From: CAZGMJ01 sp964526785
GTDB taxonomy: Bacteria > Planctomycetota > Phycisphaerae > Sedimentisphaerales > Anaerobacaceae
Assembly: GCA_964526785.1 (NCBI GenBank)
Contig: CAZGMJ010000031.1
Location: forward strand, 1 to 63,179
Direction of reading: 5' to 3'
Length of the DNA stretch: 63,179 nt
Of the stretch, positions 27,144 through 36,164 are shown piece by piece. Made by a program: the position numbers and the translations under genes. How positions within the stretch are numbered: position 1 is the stretch's first letter; each line of letters opens with the position of its first letter. The notes below the pieces were generated by a model. The model had not been told where the DNA came from. It worked only from the letters and a program-made list of their open reading frames with translations, and did no database searches.

Positions 27144-28499
27144 TCAGTGCACTTCGACGATTGAATTGAGGTCGCCGAAGGGGTTCATCTCGGTCTTCTC
27201 GTTGTAGGGGTCCTGCTGCCACTGCCCGTCGACCACCAGCCGGTAGCGATACCGCCCGTGGGGCAGCTTGATCTTTGTCTGCCACACGCCGCTGTCGCCC
27301 ACCTTCTCCATCGGCGTCTGCGAAGGCTGCCAGTTATTGAAATCTCCCGCAAGCTGCACGCTCTTGGCCCGCGGATACAGCGTGACGAACACGGCCGCGT
27401 CGTCCATCTGATTGACGCCGTAATAATCCGACAACTTGGCATTGGTCTCGGCCGCTCGCGCAGCCTCGCTCTTTGGCTCTTGCTCCTGCCGGCTTTCCAC
27501 CTGGGCTGGCTCCTGCACTTGCGGCTGTAGTTGCCCTTCCTGGGCCGGTCCCTGTTCCCGCACCGGTGCTTCAGCCTTCACCGCCGCCGGCTGCTGCACC
27601 GGCTCGGCCGGCCGCGGCTTCTCGATAGCCTTGATCTGGGGCTTGGCGCTCTCAAGCAGTTCGTCGGCGCTCGCGCTGATCGATTCCAACTGCCCCGCCA
27701 GCGAATTGACCATCTCCCGTCGCTCCTCCTTCTGCTGCGAGCCCAGAACCTCTTCAGCCAGAGCACAGAAATCCTTCTGGCCCTTGCTGGCCGGATCGTA
27801 TTCACTGATCGGCTGGCCGAAACTCGCCGCCTCCTTGATCTTCGTGTTGAAATTCACCACCGTCTTGAACATCTTATCCGCAAAATGAGTCCGCAATTCG
27901 GCCAGAATCTCACGCGCCATCTTCGTGCGGATGTCGTACATGCTGCCCAGCACCTTCACGTTGACGTGCTGGCTGCACCGATTGCACAGAATGCTCAGCG
28001 TCTCAAGCTGTTTGCTCAACCCGTGCAGAGCGAAATAGCCCGTCTCGACGGGCACGATCACGTCGCTGGCCGCCATCAACGCGTTGAACGTAAGCAGGCT
28101 CACCGCCGGCGGACAGTCAATCACCGCCAGGTCATACTCGCTGTGAACCGTCGCCAGAACATCCTTGAGACAGCTCTCCCGCTGCGGAATCCCGGCCATC
28201 TGCTGCTCGAAAGCGGATAGATCAATACTGGCGGGGGCCAGTTCCAGGTTATCGTTAATCTGCCAGAGGATTTCCTGAAGCCGGATCGCCTCGTTCCTGC
28301 TCCGGCTGATCAACACGTCGTAGATGCTCTGCTCGATCTGCTGCTCTGGAACCGCCAGACCCACCGCACAGTGCGATTGCGGGTCCATATCCACCAGCAG
28401 CACCTTTTTGCCCAACTCGGCAAGTGCACTGGCCAGATTGATCGACACCGTCGTCTTGCCGCAACCACCCTTTTGATTCACAACCGCTATGCTTCTCAT
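27144..28499 (-). CDS. ParA/Soj-type ATPase fused to a CBM48 (AMPK-beta-like) module
   Basis: This is a 451-residue protein. Residues 1-255 are a ParA/MinD-type P-loop ATPase with deviant Walker A QKGGCGKTT, DMDPQSH and DCPPAVSLLTF. A Pro-, Gln- and Glu-rich linker (about 290-360) follows. The last 85 residues are a CBM48/AMPK-beta glycogen-binding domain. Its DFNNWQP and VDGQWQQDP keep the two Trp that stack on glucan in AMPK-beta, and GDLNSIVEV keeps the binding Asn. ParA ATPases position cargo by dynamic DNA binding, so this one might position glycogen or a glucan-bound cargo (inference). GGAG lies 8 bases before the ATG. It is not beside parB. Confidence 0.93.
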   Translation of the reverse strand: MRSIAVVNQKGGCGKTTVSINLASALAELGKKVLLVDMDPQSHCAVGLAVPEQQIEQSIYDVLISRSRNEAIRLQEILWQINDNLELAPASIDLSAFEQQMAGIPQRESCLKDVLATVHSEYDLAVIDCPPAVSLLTFNALMAASDVIVPVETGYFALHGLSKQLETLSILCNRCSQHVNVKVLGSMYDIRTKMAREILAELRTHFADKMFKTVVNFNTKIKEAASFGQPISEYDPASKGQKDFCALAEEVLGSQQKEERREMVNSLAGQLESISASADELLESAKPQIKAIEKPRPAEPVQQPAAVKAEAPVREQGPAQEGQLQPQVQEPAQVESRQEQEPKSEAARAAETNAKLSDYYGVNQMDDAAVFVTLYPRAKSVQLAGDFNNWQPSQTPMEKVGDSGVWQTKIKLPHGRYRYRLVVDGQWQQDPYNEKTEMNPFGDLNSIVEVH

Positions 28500-28754
28500 T
28501 GCTGCTACTCCACGTCATCCAATGACTTTCACGTCGGTCCTGCTCTGCGGAAAACACCGTCCCTGCGGTGACAGACCAGCCAAGCCCTTATATCTACCTA
28601 CTTCGGCATATAACTGAGCGAAACTTTACCCTTTTACCGGACCTGCCGATAAAAGACGTAAAACCGCCTTGTCAAAGTACTTAGCAAACTCCCCATACCA
28701 CCCTTTTTAGCCCTGAAACCCGCCTTCGCGAACTGCCCCAGACACCTGCTTTTT
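28500..28754. other. Upstream region of the ParA-CBM48 gene
   Basis: This holds the leader and presumably the promoter of the ParA-type gene. No convincing -35/-10 pair, RNA gene or repeat was seen. Confidence 0.4.
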
Positions 28755-29066
28755 GTGTTGCCCAGCACCCCTAACCTTTCTGTGTTGACGGCCGCTATTA
28801 TCGGACGCCGCGATTGGCAATACTATTTTCCTCCTGATTGTCATACCAGTACTGGCAGAACGCACGACAATGGCCCGCATTATGATCCGGAACACATCAC
28901 ACAGGCGGCAGTCGTCTGGGACTGCTCGCCGGCTCGGAACGTTGAGGATGTCTATGCTGTGAGTGGAGACCTTCCAATATCTGCTGGTGCCAGCACGATC
29001 CGCTTCAGCACCAACGGCAACGCAGGAAACGACCTGGCGATGATCGACGATATCCTCGTGCAATAA
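28755..29066 (+). pseudogene. Possible remnant of an exported protein C-terminus
   Basis: An open frame with no ribosome-binding site ends in TIRFSTNGNAGNDLAMIDDI. That is the final strand pattern of jelly-roll/carbohydrate-binding exported proteins. Sequence from about codon 20 onward looks protein-like. No signal peptide or start region is present, so it is probably a decayed gene end. A strong terminator follows 33 bases after its stop, as expected for the end of a once complete gene. Confidence 0.35.
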
Positions 29067-29098
29067 CAAGCGGCTACATCGTCAACTCTCATAACAGG

Positions 29099-29130
29099 AA
29101 AGCCCCGCATTTCGGTGCGGGGCTTTTCTT
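29099..29130 (+). terminator. Rho-independent terminator
   Basis: A perfect 11-base stem, AAAGCCCCGCA and TGCGGGGCTTT, closes a six-base loop. It ends in a T-rich tail. It would stop transcripts coming from the remnant at 28755. Confidence 0.85.
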
Positions 29131-29162
29131 GGGGCCCCAGTCGCACAGAGCTGGACTTCAAT

Positions 29163-29195
29163 AAACAAAAAGGCCCCCGCGATACGGGGACCTTC
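29163..29195 (-). terminator. Rho-independent terminator of hsp20
   Basis: Read on the minus strand, AAGG-CCCC pairs with GGGG-CCTT around a short loop and runs into TTTTTGTTTAT. It lies 54 bases beyond the Hsp20 stop codon. Confidence 0.75.
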
Positions 29196-29248
29196 GCTTG
29201 TGACCACATGCGGGGTCAACAGGTTACACGTTCGTTTTCGTCCTCTGA

Positions 29249-29689
29249 TTATCCTTTGACCTTGATCTTGACGGTTTTGGCCTTCTCGGCCTTCGGCAGC
29301 GTGATATTCAGCACGCCGTCCTTGCACACCGCGTCGATCTTGTCTGCGTCGATGTCCGTCGGCAGCGTAATCTCCCGGCGGAACGCACCGTACGTGCTCT
29401 CCATGTGATAGTAGCCCTTTTCGTCCTTTTCCTCGGCGTGCTTCTTCTCGCCGCTGATCGTCAGGACGTTGTTGTAGGCGGAAATGTCGATGTCCTCTGC
29501 CTTGCAGCCCGGGACCTCGGCCCGCACCACGATCGCATCTTCCTGCTCGGCCACGTCAATCGTCGGCCACGCCTTGTACTGGCCGAAAGGCCTGTCCAGT
29601 CCGCGGAAGAAACTGTCGAACAGATCATCCACTTCGTTGTGCAGCCTTGCCAAACCATTTCTTTCTTTCTTGTACGGTACCAGTGCCAT
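29249..29689 (-). CDS. Small heat shock protein, Hsp20 family
   Basis: This is a 146-residue alpha-crystallin-type chaperone. The N-terminal arm contains DDLFDSFFRG. The alpha-crystallin domain covers about 40-135, with the A-x-x-x-G-V-L motif as DGVLNITLPK near the end. It holds unfolding proteins in the cytoplasm without ATP. A strong AAGGAGGTG lies 8 bases before the ATG, indicating high expression. No CIRCE element is visible upstream. Confidence 0.95.
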   Translation of the reverse strand: MALVPYKKERNGLARLHNEVDDLFDSFFRGLDRPFGQYKAWPTIDVAEQEDAIVVRAEVPGCKAEDIDISAYNNVLTISGEKKHAEEKDEKGYYHMESTYGAFRREITLPTDIDADKIDAVCKDGVLNITLPKAEKAKTVKIKVKG

Positions 29690-30025
29690 AGTTAAACACC
29701 TCCTTTACAAACCTCAGCGAAACACTCAATTTCCACTGACATTCATTCACTTTTACTGTTTTCGCCTGAGAGATATGCAAACAGCGTGCCAACCGGTTTT
29801 CTGGCCCAAAAACCCGCATTTCTGGCTGGTTTGGCCGGCCGAATGCCGCCGAAATTGCACCGCAAGCTGTCATTTTGACACCACAAAACAGGCTGCTTTT
29901 CATGCCTTTCCGAATACTGCCGGCAGTCCTCTCCGCGATCGAGCGCAGTGTTGTCCTGTGGCCGCAAACCTGCTACACTGACGCCGTGCATAATCCGTAA
30001 CGGAAGACAGAAAGGCAGGACAAGG
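29690..30025. other. Divergent intergenic region
   Basis: This separates hsp20 from the nucleotidyltransferase-like gene and should carry both promoters. No clear heat-shock operator, RNA gene or repeat was recognised. Confidence 0.45.
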
Positions 30026-30781
30026 ATGGACCAGAATACCAGCAACCCTGACGTTTCGGCGTTGCCCGAAGCCATTCGCGAACCGGTGCGATCCTTCTGC
30101 GACGTGCTACGGTCCGAACTGGCCGAGAACGTAGCCGGCATTAGCGTGGTAGGCAGCAGCCTGACAGACGACTTCACTCCGTCGAGCGACATCAATACGG
30201 TGGTGGTGCTGCAACAGCGGACGCTTGCGATTCTCAACACGATCGCGGCCTTGGGCAAACCGCTGAGCCGCAAAAAGCTGGCCGCTCCGCTGCTCATGAC
30301 CGAGCGCTACATCGAGCGGTCGCTGGATGTCTTCAGCGTCGAGTTTCTGGACTTCCAGTTGACGCATCAGACCGTGCTCGGTCCCGACCCGTTCGACACG
30401 CTGAAGTTCGAGAAGAAGGACGTTCGGCTCCAGTGCGAGCGGGAGTTCAAGGCGATGCTGATTCGTCTGCGACAGGGGTACATCGCCTCAGGAGCGAACC
30501 GCCGGACCGTGCGAGACATTTTGATTGCGACCGCAAAGGGATTGACGCCCATCCTGCGGGCCATGCTGTGGCTCAGAGACAAGGACCGGCCTGCTTGCTC
30601 CGAGGCCGCCATCCGCGCAGCCGGCGGTACCTTCGAACTGGATACCGAGGCGATTGTGATCGCCGAGCGGTGGCATCGCGAGCAGCCGCGAATCAGCGAT
30701 CTGCAGAAGCAGGAAGTTTTCGAAGGCATCTATGAGACAGTCGATCGATTGTCGGTCATTGTTGACGAACTGGAGGTCTGA
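30026..30781 (+). CDS. Nucleotidyltransferase-like protein
   Basis: This is a 251-residue cytoplasmic protein. Its N-terminal part has a nucleotidyltransferase-type strand-turn, VVGSSLTDDFTPSSDI, which fits the G-S-x(n)-S-D pattern of the superfamily. The second Asp of the usual D-x-D is replaced (SDINTV), so activity is doubtful. The C-terminal half is helical, possibly HEPN-like. AGGACAAGG precedes the ATG at 30026. It is one base from the next gene, so it forms an operon with the TPM and LemA genes. The role in this operon is unknown. Confidence 0.75.
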   Translation: MDQNTSNPDVSALPEAIREPVRSFCDVLRSELAENVAGISVVGSSLTDDFTPSSDINTVVVLQQRTLAILNTIAALGKPLSRKKLAAPLLMTERYIERSLDVFSVEFLDFQLTHQTVLGPDPFDTLKFEKKDVRLQCEREFKAMLIRLRQGYIASGANRRTVRDILIATAKGLTPILRAMLWLRDKDRPACSEAAIRAAGGTFELDTEAIVIAERWHREQPRISDLQKQEVFEGIYETVDRLSVIVDELEV

Positions 30782-30782
30782 T

Positions 30783-31580
30783 ATGTCACAAATCACCGGC
30801 AAACTCGCTGTTGTGCTGATGATCGCCGCACTGATCGCTCCCGTTGCGGCACAGGTGAACCTGCCTATGCCGACGACCTACGTCGTGGACCGCGCAGACG
30901 TCATCGACGCAGCGACCGAGCGGACGCTCAACGGCATACTGCAGGAACTCGAACAGAAGACCGGTTCGCAATACATCATCCTCACGGTGCAGACTACGAA
31001 CGGGATGCCGATCGAGCAGTTCTCGATCGAACTGGCCGAGCAGTGGAAGCTCGGACAGAAGGACCGGGACAACGGCATGCTCTTCACTATCGCGGTCAAA
31101 GACAGGCGGTACCGCTTCGAAGTCGGCTACGGTTTCGAGGGGTACATCACCGATCAATATGCCAGCCGGGTCGGGCGTGAAACCCTGGCGCCGCTGCTTC
31201 GCCAGGGAGATTTCAGCGGCGGAATCTATGCCGCCAATCTGCAGGTCGTACGCAAGATCGCGTCGGAAGCAGGCGTGACGCTCAGCGGCATGCCCAGGCA
31301 GGCCCCCGCGCCCGTTCAGCGACGCGGGCGGCGCAGTTTGCCCTGCTGCACGCTGCTGCCGATCATCTTCTTTCTGATTCTGCTGTTCGGCGGCGGGATG
31401 CGCGGCGGGCTGGGCATGTGGCTGCTGCTGCCGTTTCTGTTCGGAGGCGGACGCGGCTACGGCGGCGGATTCGGCCGTTCCGGCTCGTTCGGCGGCGGCT
31501 CGTTCGGCGGCGGTTTCGGCGGATTCGGAGGAGGCATGGGAGGAGGGTTCGGCGGCGGCGGAGCGAGCGGCAGTTGGTGA
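30783..31580 (+). CDS. TPM-domain (YgcG-family) exported membrane protein
   Basis: This is a 265-residue protein. A signal peptide (about 1-24) is followed by the TPM_phosphatase domain (about 30-155) with VDRADVIDAATERTL, FTIAVKDRRYRFEVGYGFEG and LLRQGDFSGGI. A transmembrane segment (about 185-205) and a very Gly-rich tail ending in SGSW follow. The tail is the usual ending of this family. GGAGGT 7 bases upstream sets the ATG. It is followed 43 bases later by lemA, the common TPM-LemA pair at the bacterial envelope. Confidence 0.9.
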   Translation: MSQITGKLAVVLMIAALIAPVAAQVNLPMPTTYVVDRADVIDAATERTLNGILQELEQKTGSQYIILTVQTTNGMPIEQFSIELAEQWKLGQKDRDNGMLFTIAVKDRRYRFEVGYGFEGYITDQYASRVGRETLAPLLRQGDFSGGIYAANLQVVRKIASEAGVTLSGMPRQAPAPVQRRGRRSLPCCTLLPIIFFLILLFGGGMRGGLGMWLLLPFLFGGGRGYGGGFGRSGSFGGGSFGGGFGGFGGGMGGGFGGGGASGSW

Positions 31581-31623
31581 TACGGAAGCCTCGTAGAAGT
31601 AGATTGGTTCTGGAGATACAGCG

Positions 31624-32211
31624 ATGAGAAACAGTGCGAAAGCATGGGTGGTGCTGGTCGGCATTCTGGTGGCGCTGATCCTGGTGGTGGTCATTGGAAT
31701 CGGCTGGTATATCAGCGGGTACAACAAGGCGGTGCGTCTCGATGAGGGCGTCAGCACCGCCTGGTCGAACGTGGACGCCACACTGCAGCGGCGGCTGGAT
31801 CTCGTGCCGAACCTGGTCAACACGGTCAAGGGATACGCCGAGCATGAGCAGGAACTGTTCACGAGCATCGCCCAATCGCGCGAGAAGTACTTCCAGGCCA
31901 ACACGCCGGCGGCCAAGATGGAAGCCTCGAATCAGCTTACCGGCTTCCTCTCGCGCCTGCTTGTGCTGCAGGAGCGGTATCCCGATTTGAAGGCGAACCA
32001 GAACTTCCGCGACCTGCAGGCGGCGCTGGAGGGCACCGAGAACCGTATCAACGTCGCGCGCCAGCGTTACAATGACGCGGTCCGGGCATTGAATACCTAC
32101 TGCCGCGAGTTCGTCGGATCATTCTTCTGCCAACGGGCCGGGGTCGAACCGGCCGAGTATTTCGAAGCCAGCGAACAGGCCAAAGGCGAAGCACCTGCGG
32201 TCGAATTCTGA
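31624..32211 (+). CDS. lemA: LemA family protein
   Basis: This is a 195-residue protein with one N-terminal transmembrane helix (about 8-30) and a coiled helical domain. It contains the family signature AWSNVDATLQRRLDLVPNLV, and further on GTENRINVARQRYND. LemA proteins are membrane-anchored helical bundles with an outside-facing N-terminus and uncertain role, very often encoded next to TPM proteins as here. Confidence 0.95.
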   Translation: MRNSAKAWVVLVGILVALILVVVIGIGWYISGYNKAVRLDEGVSTAWSNVDATLQRRLDLVPNLVNTVKGYAEHEQELFTSIAQSREKYFQANTPAAKMEASNQLTGFLSRLLVLQERYPDLKANQNFRDLQAALEGTENRINVARQRYNDAVRALNTYCREFVGSFFCQRAGVEPAEYFEASEQAKGEAPAVEF

Positions 32212-32235
32212 CCGCTAACGCAAAAGGGGCCGAAG

Positions 32236-32721
32236 ATGGACAAGCCAGCAGTGAAAACACCCGGCGACAGTTGCGTGACAACACGGTATCTGGTGATGCC
32301 CCAAAATGCCAATCCGCACGGCACGGCTTTCGGCGGGGCGATCCTGGCCTGGATCGACATGGTTGCGGGCATGACCGCCCAGAGGCACTGCGGCACGGAG
32401 GTAGTCACGGCCGGCATCGATTCGCTGATCTTCAAAGAACCCGTTCGCATAGGCGACCAGGTCGTGCTCAAGGCCTCGGTGAACTATGTCGGGCGAACCT
32501 CGATGGAAGTCGGCGTCCAGGTCTCACGCGAGGATCCGTACGGGGGCAACAGCGTAATCGCTACCACGGCATATGTGACGTTAGTCGCGCTGGATGCAGA
32601 CAAGAAGCCGACACAGGTGCCCCGGATCGAGCCTCAGACGGAGGCCGAGAAGCGGCGATACGATAACGCCAAACTGCGCGTACAATCTCGCAAGGACCTG
32701 CTATCGCGGATGAAGCGGTAA
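32236..32721 (+). CDS. Acyl-CoA thioesterase, hotdog fold (YciA-like)
   Basis: This 161-residue hotdog-fold thioesterase has the motif NPHGTAFGGAILAWID and the family strand AGIDSLIFKEPVRIGD. Such enzymes hydrolyse acyl-CoA in the cytoplasm as hexamers. The C-terminal helix is Arg/Lys-rich. It starts 24 bases after lemA and probably shares its transcript, though the functions appear unrelated. Confidence 0.9.
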   Translation: MDKPAVKTPGDSCVTTRYLVMPQNANPHGTAFGGAILAWIDMVAGMTAQRHCGTEVVTAGIDSLIFKEPVRIGDQVVLKASVNYVGRTSMEVGVQVSREDPYGGNSVIATTAYVTLVALDADKKPTQVPRIEPQTEAEKRRYDNAKLRVQSRKDLLSRMKR

Positions 32722-32762
32722 CTCGCCCCGCGCAAGACGCACCTTATGACATGGAGATGGAT

Positions 32763-34094
32763 ATGACTGCGAAATGCTCTCTTGTACTTGCAGCAGCCGC
32801 GGTGCTCGCCGCAGGCGGCTGTGCGACCTTCGATGCTCGACCGATGATGGACGACTCGTTCGAGGCCGCCAACAAACCTGCCCGAACCGAGTGGTTCATG
32901 GATCAGGCGCTCGGCATGTTCGTGCACTGGAGCGTGGACTCGCAACTGGGCTGCGTGATCAGCCATTCGATGGTGGGGGCCTCGCAGGACTACCTGGACC
33001 GATTCATTCGCGATCTGCCCGAGTCGTTCGACCCGCAGCGATTCGATCCGGACGCGTGGGCGAAGCTGGCGAAACTGGCGGGGGTACGGTACGTGGTCTT
33101 CACGACCAAACATCACAGCGGCTTCTGCATGTTCCACACCAAAACGACGGACTTCAGCATCGCCAACACCCCCTACAAACGCGATATCACGCGCCGGGTT
33201 GTGCAGGCGTTTCGCAGACAGGGACTCGCGGTCGGCTTCTATTTCTCGCCCGACGATTTCTGGGTCCTGTATGGGCAGGGCAGGGACATCAGCCGGCGCA
33301 GAACCGAGGCGCTGCCCGTGAACAATCCGGAATTGATGGCGCACAACAAGGCGCAATTAACCGAACTGCTGACGAACTACGGGCCGATCGACATGCTGTT
33401 CATCGACGGTCAGCCGGACGGGCTCAAAGAGTTGGCGTGGAAGCTTCAGCCCAATATCATCGTCACACGCGGCGAGATGGAGACGCCCGAACAGCGGCTC
33501 CCCGATGAGCCGATGCCCGGCCCGTGGGAGGCGTGTTTCACGCTCGGTACGCAGTGGCACTTCAAACCGACCAACGAGGATTATAAATCGGGCACGAAGC
33601 TGATCGAAATGCTCATCGAGACGCGGGCCAAGGGAGGCAATCTGCTGCTGAATGTAGGGCCGACACCCGACGGAGAGATACCGTTCGAGCAGACGCGGCG
33701 GATTCGCGAAATGGCGCTGTGGCTGTTCATCAACGGCGAGGCTGTCTATGATATCCGGCCGTGGCATGTCATTCGCGAAGGCGACATCTGGTTCACCAGG
33801 GCGAAGGACGCCGAGACGGTCTATGCCATCGTGACCAAGGTCGACTGGCCCAGGGGCAAGCGCAAAAGCTTCACGCTCAAGAGCGTGCGGGCGACGGCCG
33901 AGTCCGAGATCGAACTGCTCGGCCAGTCCGGACGCGTGCTGGAGTACCGGCCCAGGGTCGATCCGAAAGCGACCTGGACGCAGGACGCCGACGGACTCCA
34001 CATCTCCGCAATGCGCGCCCAGCGGATATACAACAATTCCCAATGGCCCAACCCCGTCGTCATCAGGATCACACACGCGGAGCCTGCCGACTGA
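32763..34094 (+). CDS. Alpha-L-fucosidase, GH29 lipoprotein
   Basis: This is a 443-residue lipoprotein with lipobox LAAGGC (Cys20). GH29 features are LGMFVHWS, TTKHHSGFCMF, GFYFSPDDFW and the nucleophile Asp in DMLFIDGQ. A C-terminal beta domain follows (about 330-443). It removes alpha-linked L-fucose at the cell surface. GGAG 6 bases before the ATG at 32763 selects it over two earlier in-frame ATGs. It fits with the sulfatases downstream for use of sulfated fucose-rich glycans, which is inference. Confidence 0.92.
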   Translation: MTAKCSLVLAAAAVLAAGGCATFDARPMMDDSFEAANKPARTEWFMDQALGMFVHWSVDSQLGCVISHSMVGASQDYLDRFIRDLPESFDPQRFDPDAWAKLAKLAGVRYVVFTTKHHSGFCMFHTKTTDFSIANTPYKRDITRRVVQAFRRQGLAVGFYFSPDDFWVLYGQGRDISRRRTEALPVNNPELMAHNKAQLTELLTNYGPIDMLFIDGQPDGLKELAWKLQPNIIVTRGEMETPEQRLPDEPMPGPWEACFTLGTQWHFKPTNEDYKSGTKLIEMLIETRAKGGNLLLNVGPTPDGEIPFEQTRRIREMALWLFINGEAVYDIRPWHVIREGDIWFTRAKDAETVYAIVTKVDWPRGKRKSFTLKSVRATAESEIELLGQSGRVLEYRPRVDPKATWTQDADGLHISAMRAQRIYNNSQWPNPVVIRITHAEPAD

Positions 34095-34398
34095 GATGTT
34101 CAACGCAGCATGCCGTGCCGAGTTCTTTCGGCGCTTCCGGCGGATCTTGCTCGCAGCGGCGATGGGTGGTTGTTAGAATCTTGTCGGCCCCCGTTTTCTC
34201 GCTCGCGACGCGGGCAACGGCCAGGCAGGGCGATTCGCCCGTTAATCTGCGGGGACTGACCCTGGCCGATGGGCGGGTACTTCCGACATACGACTGGATG
34301 CCCAAAGCAATCCAGGTTGATTGAACTTGCTTGGGCGTGCTGAAACTGATAATAGGGACCCGGAGGTTCCCGTTGTATGCGGGCTTCCGCCGGTGAGG
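34095..34398. other. Convergent intergenic region
   Basis: This lies between the fucosidase and a gene read from the other strand. A weak hairpin with GGGACC and GGTTCCC arms lies near 34355-34372 but has no T-run. Nothing else was recognised. Confidence 0.4.
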
Positions 34399-36006
34399 CT
34401 ATCTCTTGCCCTGCGTTCTCGTGATTGCCGCTACCCAGTGGGAGGAGTTGTCCGGACGGCTGATAATGGGCGTCCGGCCGCCGGAGAGCGTCGACTTCGG
34501 TCCCCATTGCCCCGTGTCGATATTGACCCAGTGCAATTCGAAGGTCGTATCCGAATGGTCGCTTAGTTTCAGACCAACCGATCCCGAACCGTCCTTGGTG
34601 AAATAGAGGATGTACGCCTTGCCCGGATCGGCGGCGACGTACGCCTCGTCCGGCTCGCGCGCAGTCAGCAGGTCCATGCGGGGCGCGACATCCCAGAACC
34701 GCACCTTCGTCTCGATCTTCCGCGTCGCCCGGATGCAGTTCTTCGATTTGTCACACAGGCCGATCCCGGCGGTGGGGCGGTGGAAGCGGACGCCCGCGAC
34801 GCCGGCGATGAGATTGCGCCACCATTCCTCGATCGCGTTGTTGCTGTCCCCCGGCCGCCAGCGGCTCCACGGTTTGCCGTCCAGAGCCAGGTCGTTGCCG
34901 TAGACCTTCGTCATGTGCATCAGATAGGGCGGGCTGGTCTTTGCCGCTGCGTCCGCGATCCATCTGATCACATCCCAGTGCGCCTGGTCGCGATGCCGGC
35001 TGTTCGTCTGCGACACGTCGATGTAGTCGTATGCGTCGCGATGAGTAAGCTGATAGGTCAGGCCGTCGGAGTCATTCGCGCGATAGACATCGTCGAACAT
35101 GTCCGTTGTGCAGACGCGCTTGCCGCTGGCTCGCGCCTTGCGCTCGATGAACCGCATCCAGTACCTGCCCCAGGCCGGGTCGATATGCGTCTCGTTGTTC
35201 ATGCAGTAGAGGACGTTGTCGTATTCGAGCGTGATGGACAGCAGCTTGTCGACGAATTTGTCCTGAAAGCGCCGGATGGTGTCAAACTGTTTCTTCTTCG
35301 GGGCCGGCGACTTCTCGTATACCGGGTGCCCGGGGACGCTGTGAAGGAACGGGTGCCGGGCGAAAGAGCCGTACGACGTGGCCAGACCCGAGGACGCGCT
35401 TGTGTAGTTGACGTTGTTCTTCGGGTTCCATGGACTGACCGGCCAGGAACCCCAACTGCCGTCGATCAGATCGAAGCGGTCCCACAGCTCAATCTGGACG
35501 ATGATGTCTCGCCTGGCGGCCTCGCCGATGAACATTGCGATGCGCTCCCAGAAGGGCCCGCTCATGTTGCGCAGGTCGTAGCGGCCGTCGGATTCGGCGC
35601 AGAAGGCGAAACCCTGTATGCCTGAGGCCATACCCGGATCCAGCACGCAGCGGAGGTAGTTGCCGCCCGCCCCGGCCAGATCGTCCATGGCCTGCCTGAC
35701 CTGCGCCGGCGTGCTGACGCCCTGGTTGTCCCGGTCGTTGTCGGTGTCATGGTCGATGAAAGGATTGTGGCCATGATTCCAGCCGCCGAGCAGCAGCTCG
35801 CGCCGACCGTTGTACTGCCAGTATCTCCCGTCGACGGCGATCTGCGCAAAAGCAGAACGGCTGCACGCGCACGCAAACGTCAGCACGGCTGCGAGACCCA
35901 GCAGTGCGGGTCGGCTCGACCAGGCTGTTCTGGGCGATTCGGCGGCGTCCGGACGGATGCTGCATGTTGATTGACGGGCTGTGTGCGATGGTGTTGTCAA
36001 TAGCAT
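34399..36006 (-). CDS. Secreted clan GH-A-like glycosidase (DUF4038-related)
   Basis: This is a 535-residue exported protein. A long N-terminal region ends in a signal peptide (about 32-55). A (beta/alpha)8 domain follows with LLGGWNHGHNPF, GGNYLRCVLDPGM and the probable acid/base in CMNNETHID. A C-terminal beta-sandwich (about 430-530) is similar to the putative collagen-binding domain of DUF4038 proteins. It is distantly like the GH140-type protein at 20455. AAAGG is 7 bases before the ATG at 36006, and an ATG two codons earlier is also possible. The substrate is unknown. Confidence 0.78.
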   Translation of the reverse strand: MLLTTPSHTARQSTCSIRPDAAESPRTAWSSRPALLGLAAVLTFACACSRSAFAQIAVDGRYWQYNGRRELLLGGWNHGHNPFIDHDTDNDRDNQGVSTPAQVRQAMDDLAGAGGNYLRCVLDPGMASGIQGFAFCAESDGRYDLRNMSGPFWERIAMFIGEAARRDIIVQIELWDRFDLIDGSWGSWPVSPWNPKNNVNYTSASSGLATSYGSFARHPFLHSVPGHPVYEKSPAPKKKQFDTIRRFQDKFVDKLLSITLEYDNVLYCMNNETHIDPAWGRYWMRFIERKARASGKRVCTTDMFDDVYRANDSDGLTYQLTHRDAYDYIDVSQTNSRHRDQAHWDVIRWIADAAAKTSPPYLMHMTKVYGNDLALDGKPWSRWRPGDSNNAIEEWWRNLIAGVAGVRFHRPTAGIGLCDKSKNCIRATRKIETKVRFWDVAPRMDLLTAREPDEAYVAADPGKAYILYFTKDGSGSVGLKLSDHSDTTFELHWVNIDTGQWGPKSTLSGGRTPIISRPDNSSHWVAAITRTQGKR

Positions 36007-36164
36007 TGTCATACCTTTCTCAATGACGTTTCGGGCGAAGCTTGCGTTGACCCAATCGACGGTGCTTCTATACTATAGTTGCCTCAGTTGCGATTGCAAA
36101 TACCTGATGTGGCCGAGGACGCCAGGTTCGCATTAGTCGGTCGTATGATGAGAGGAGTGCGGCG

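Noticed and set aside
31380..31575. Repetitive GGCGGC-rich DNA
   Set aside because: It encodes the normal Gly-rich tail of the TPM protein family and is not a separate repeat element.
30786..31916. A 376-codon open frame on the minus strand
   Set aside because: It is the mirror of the TPM and LemA genes. Its Ala/Glu-rich middle is only the complement of the Gly-rich tail.
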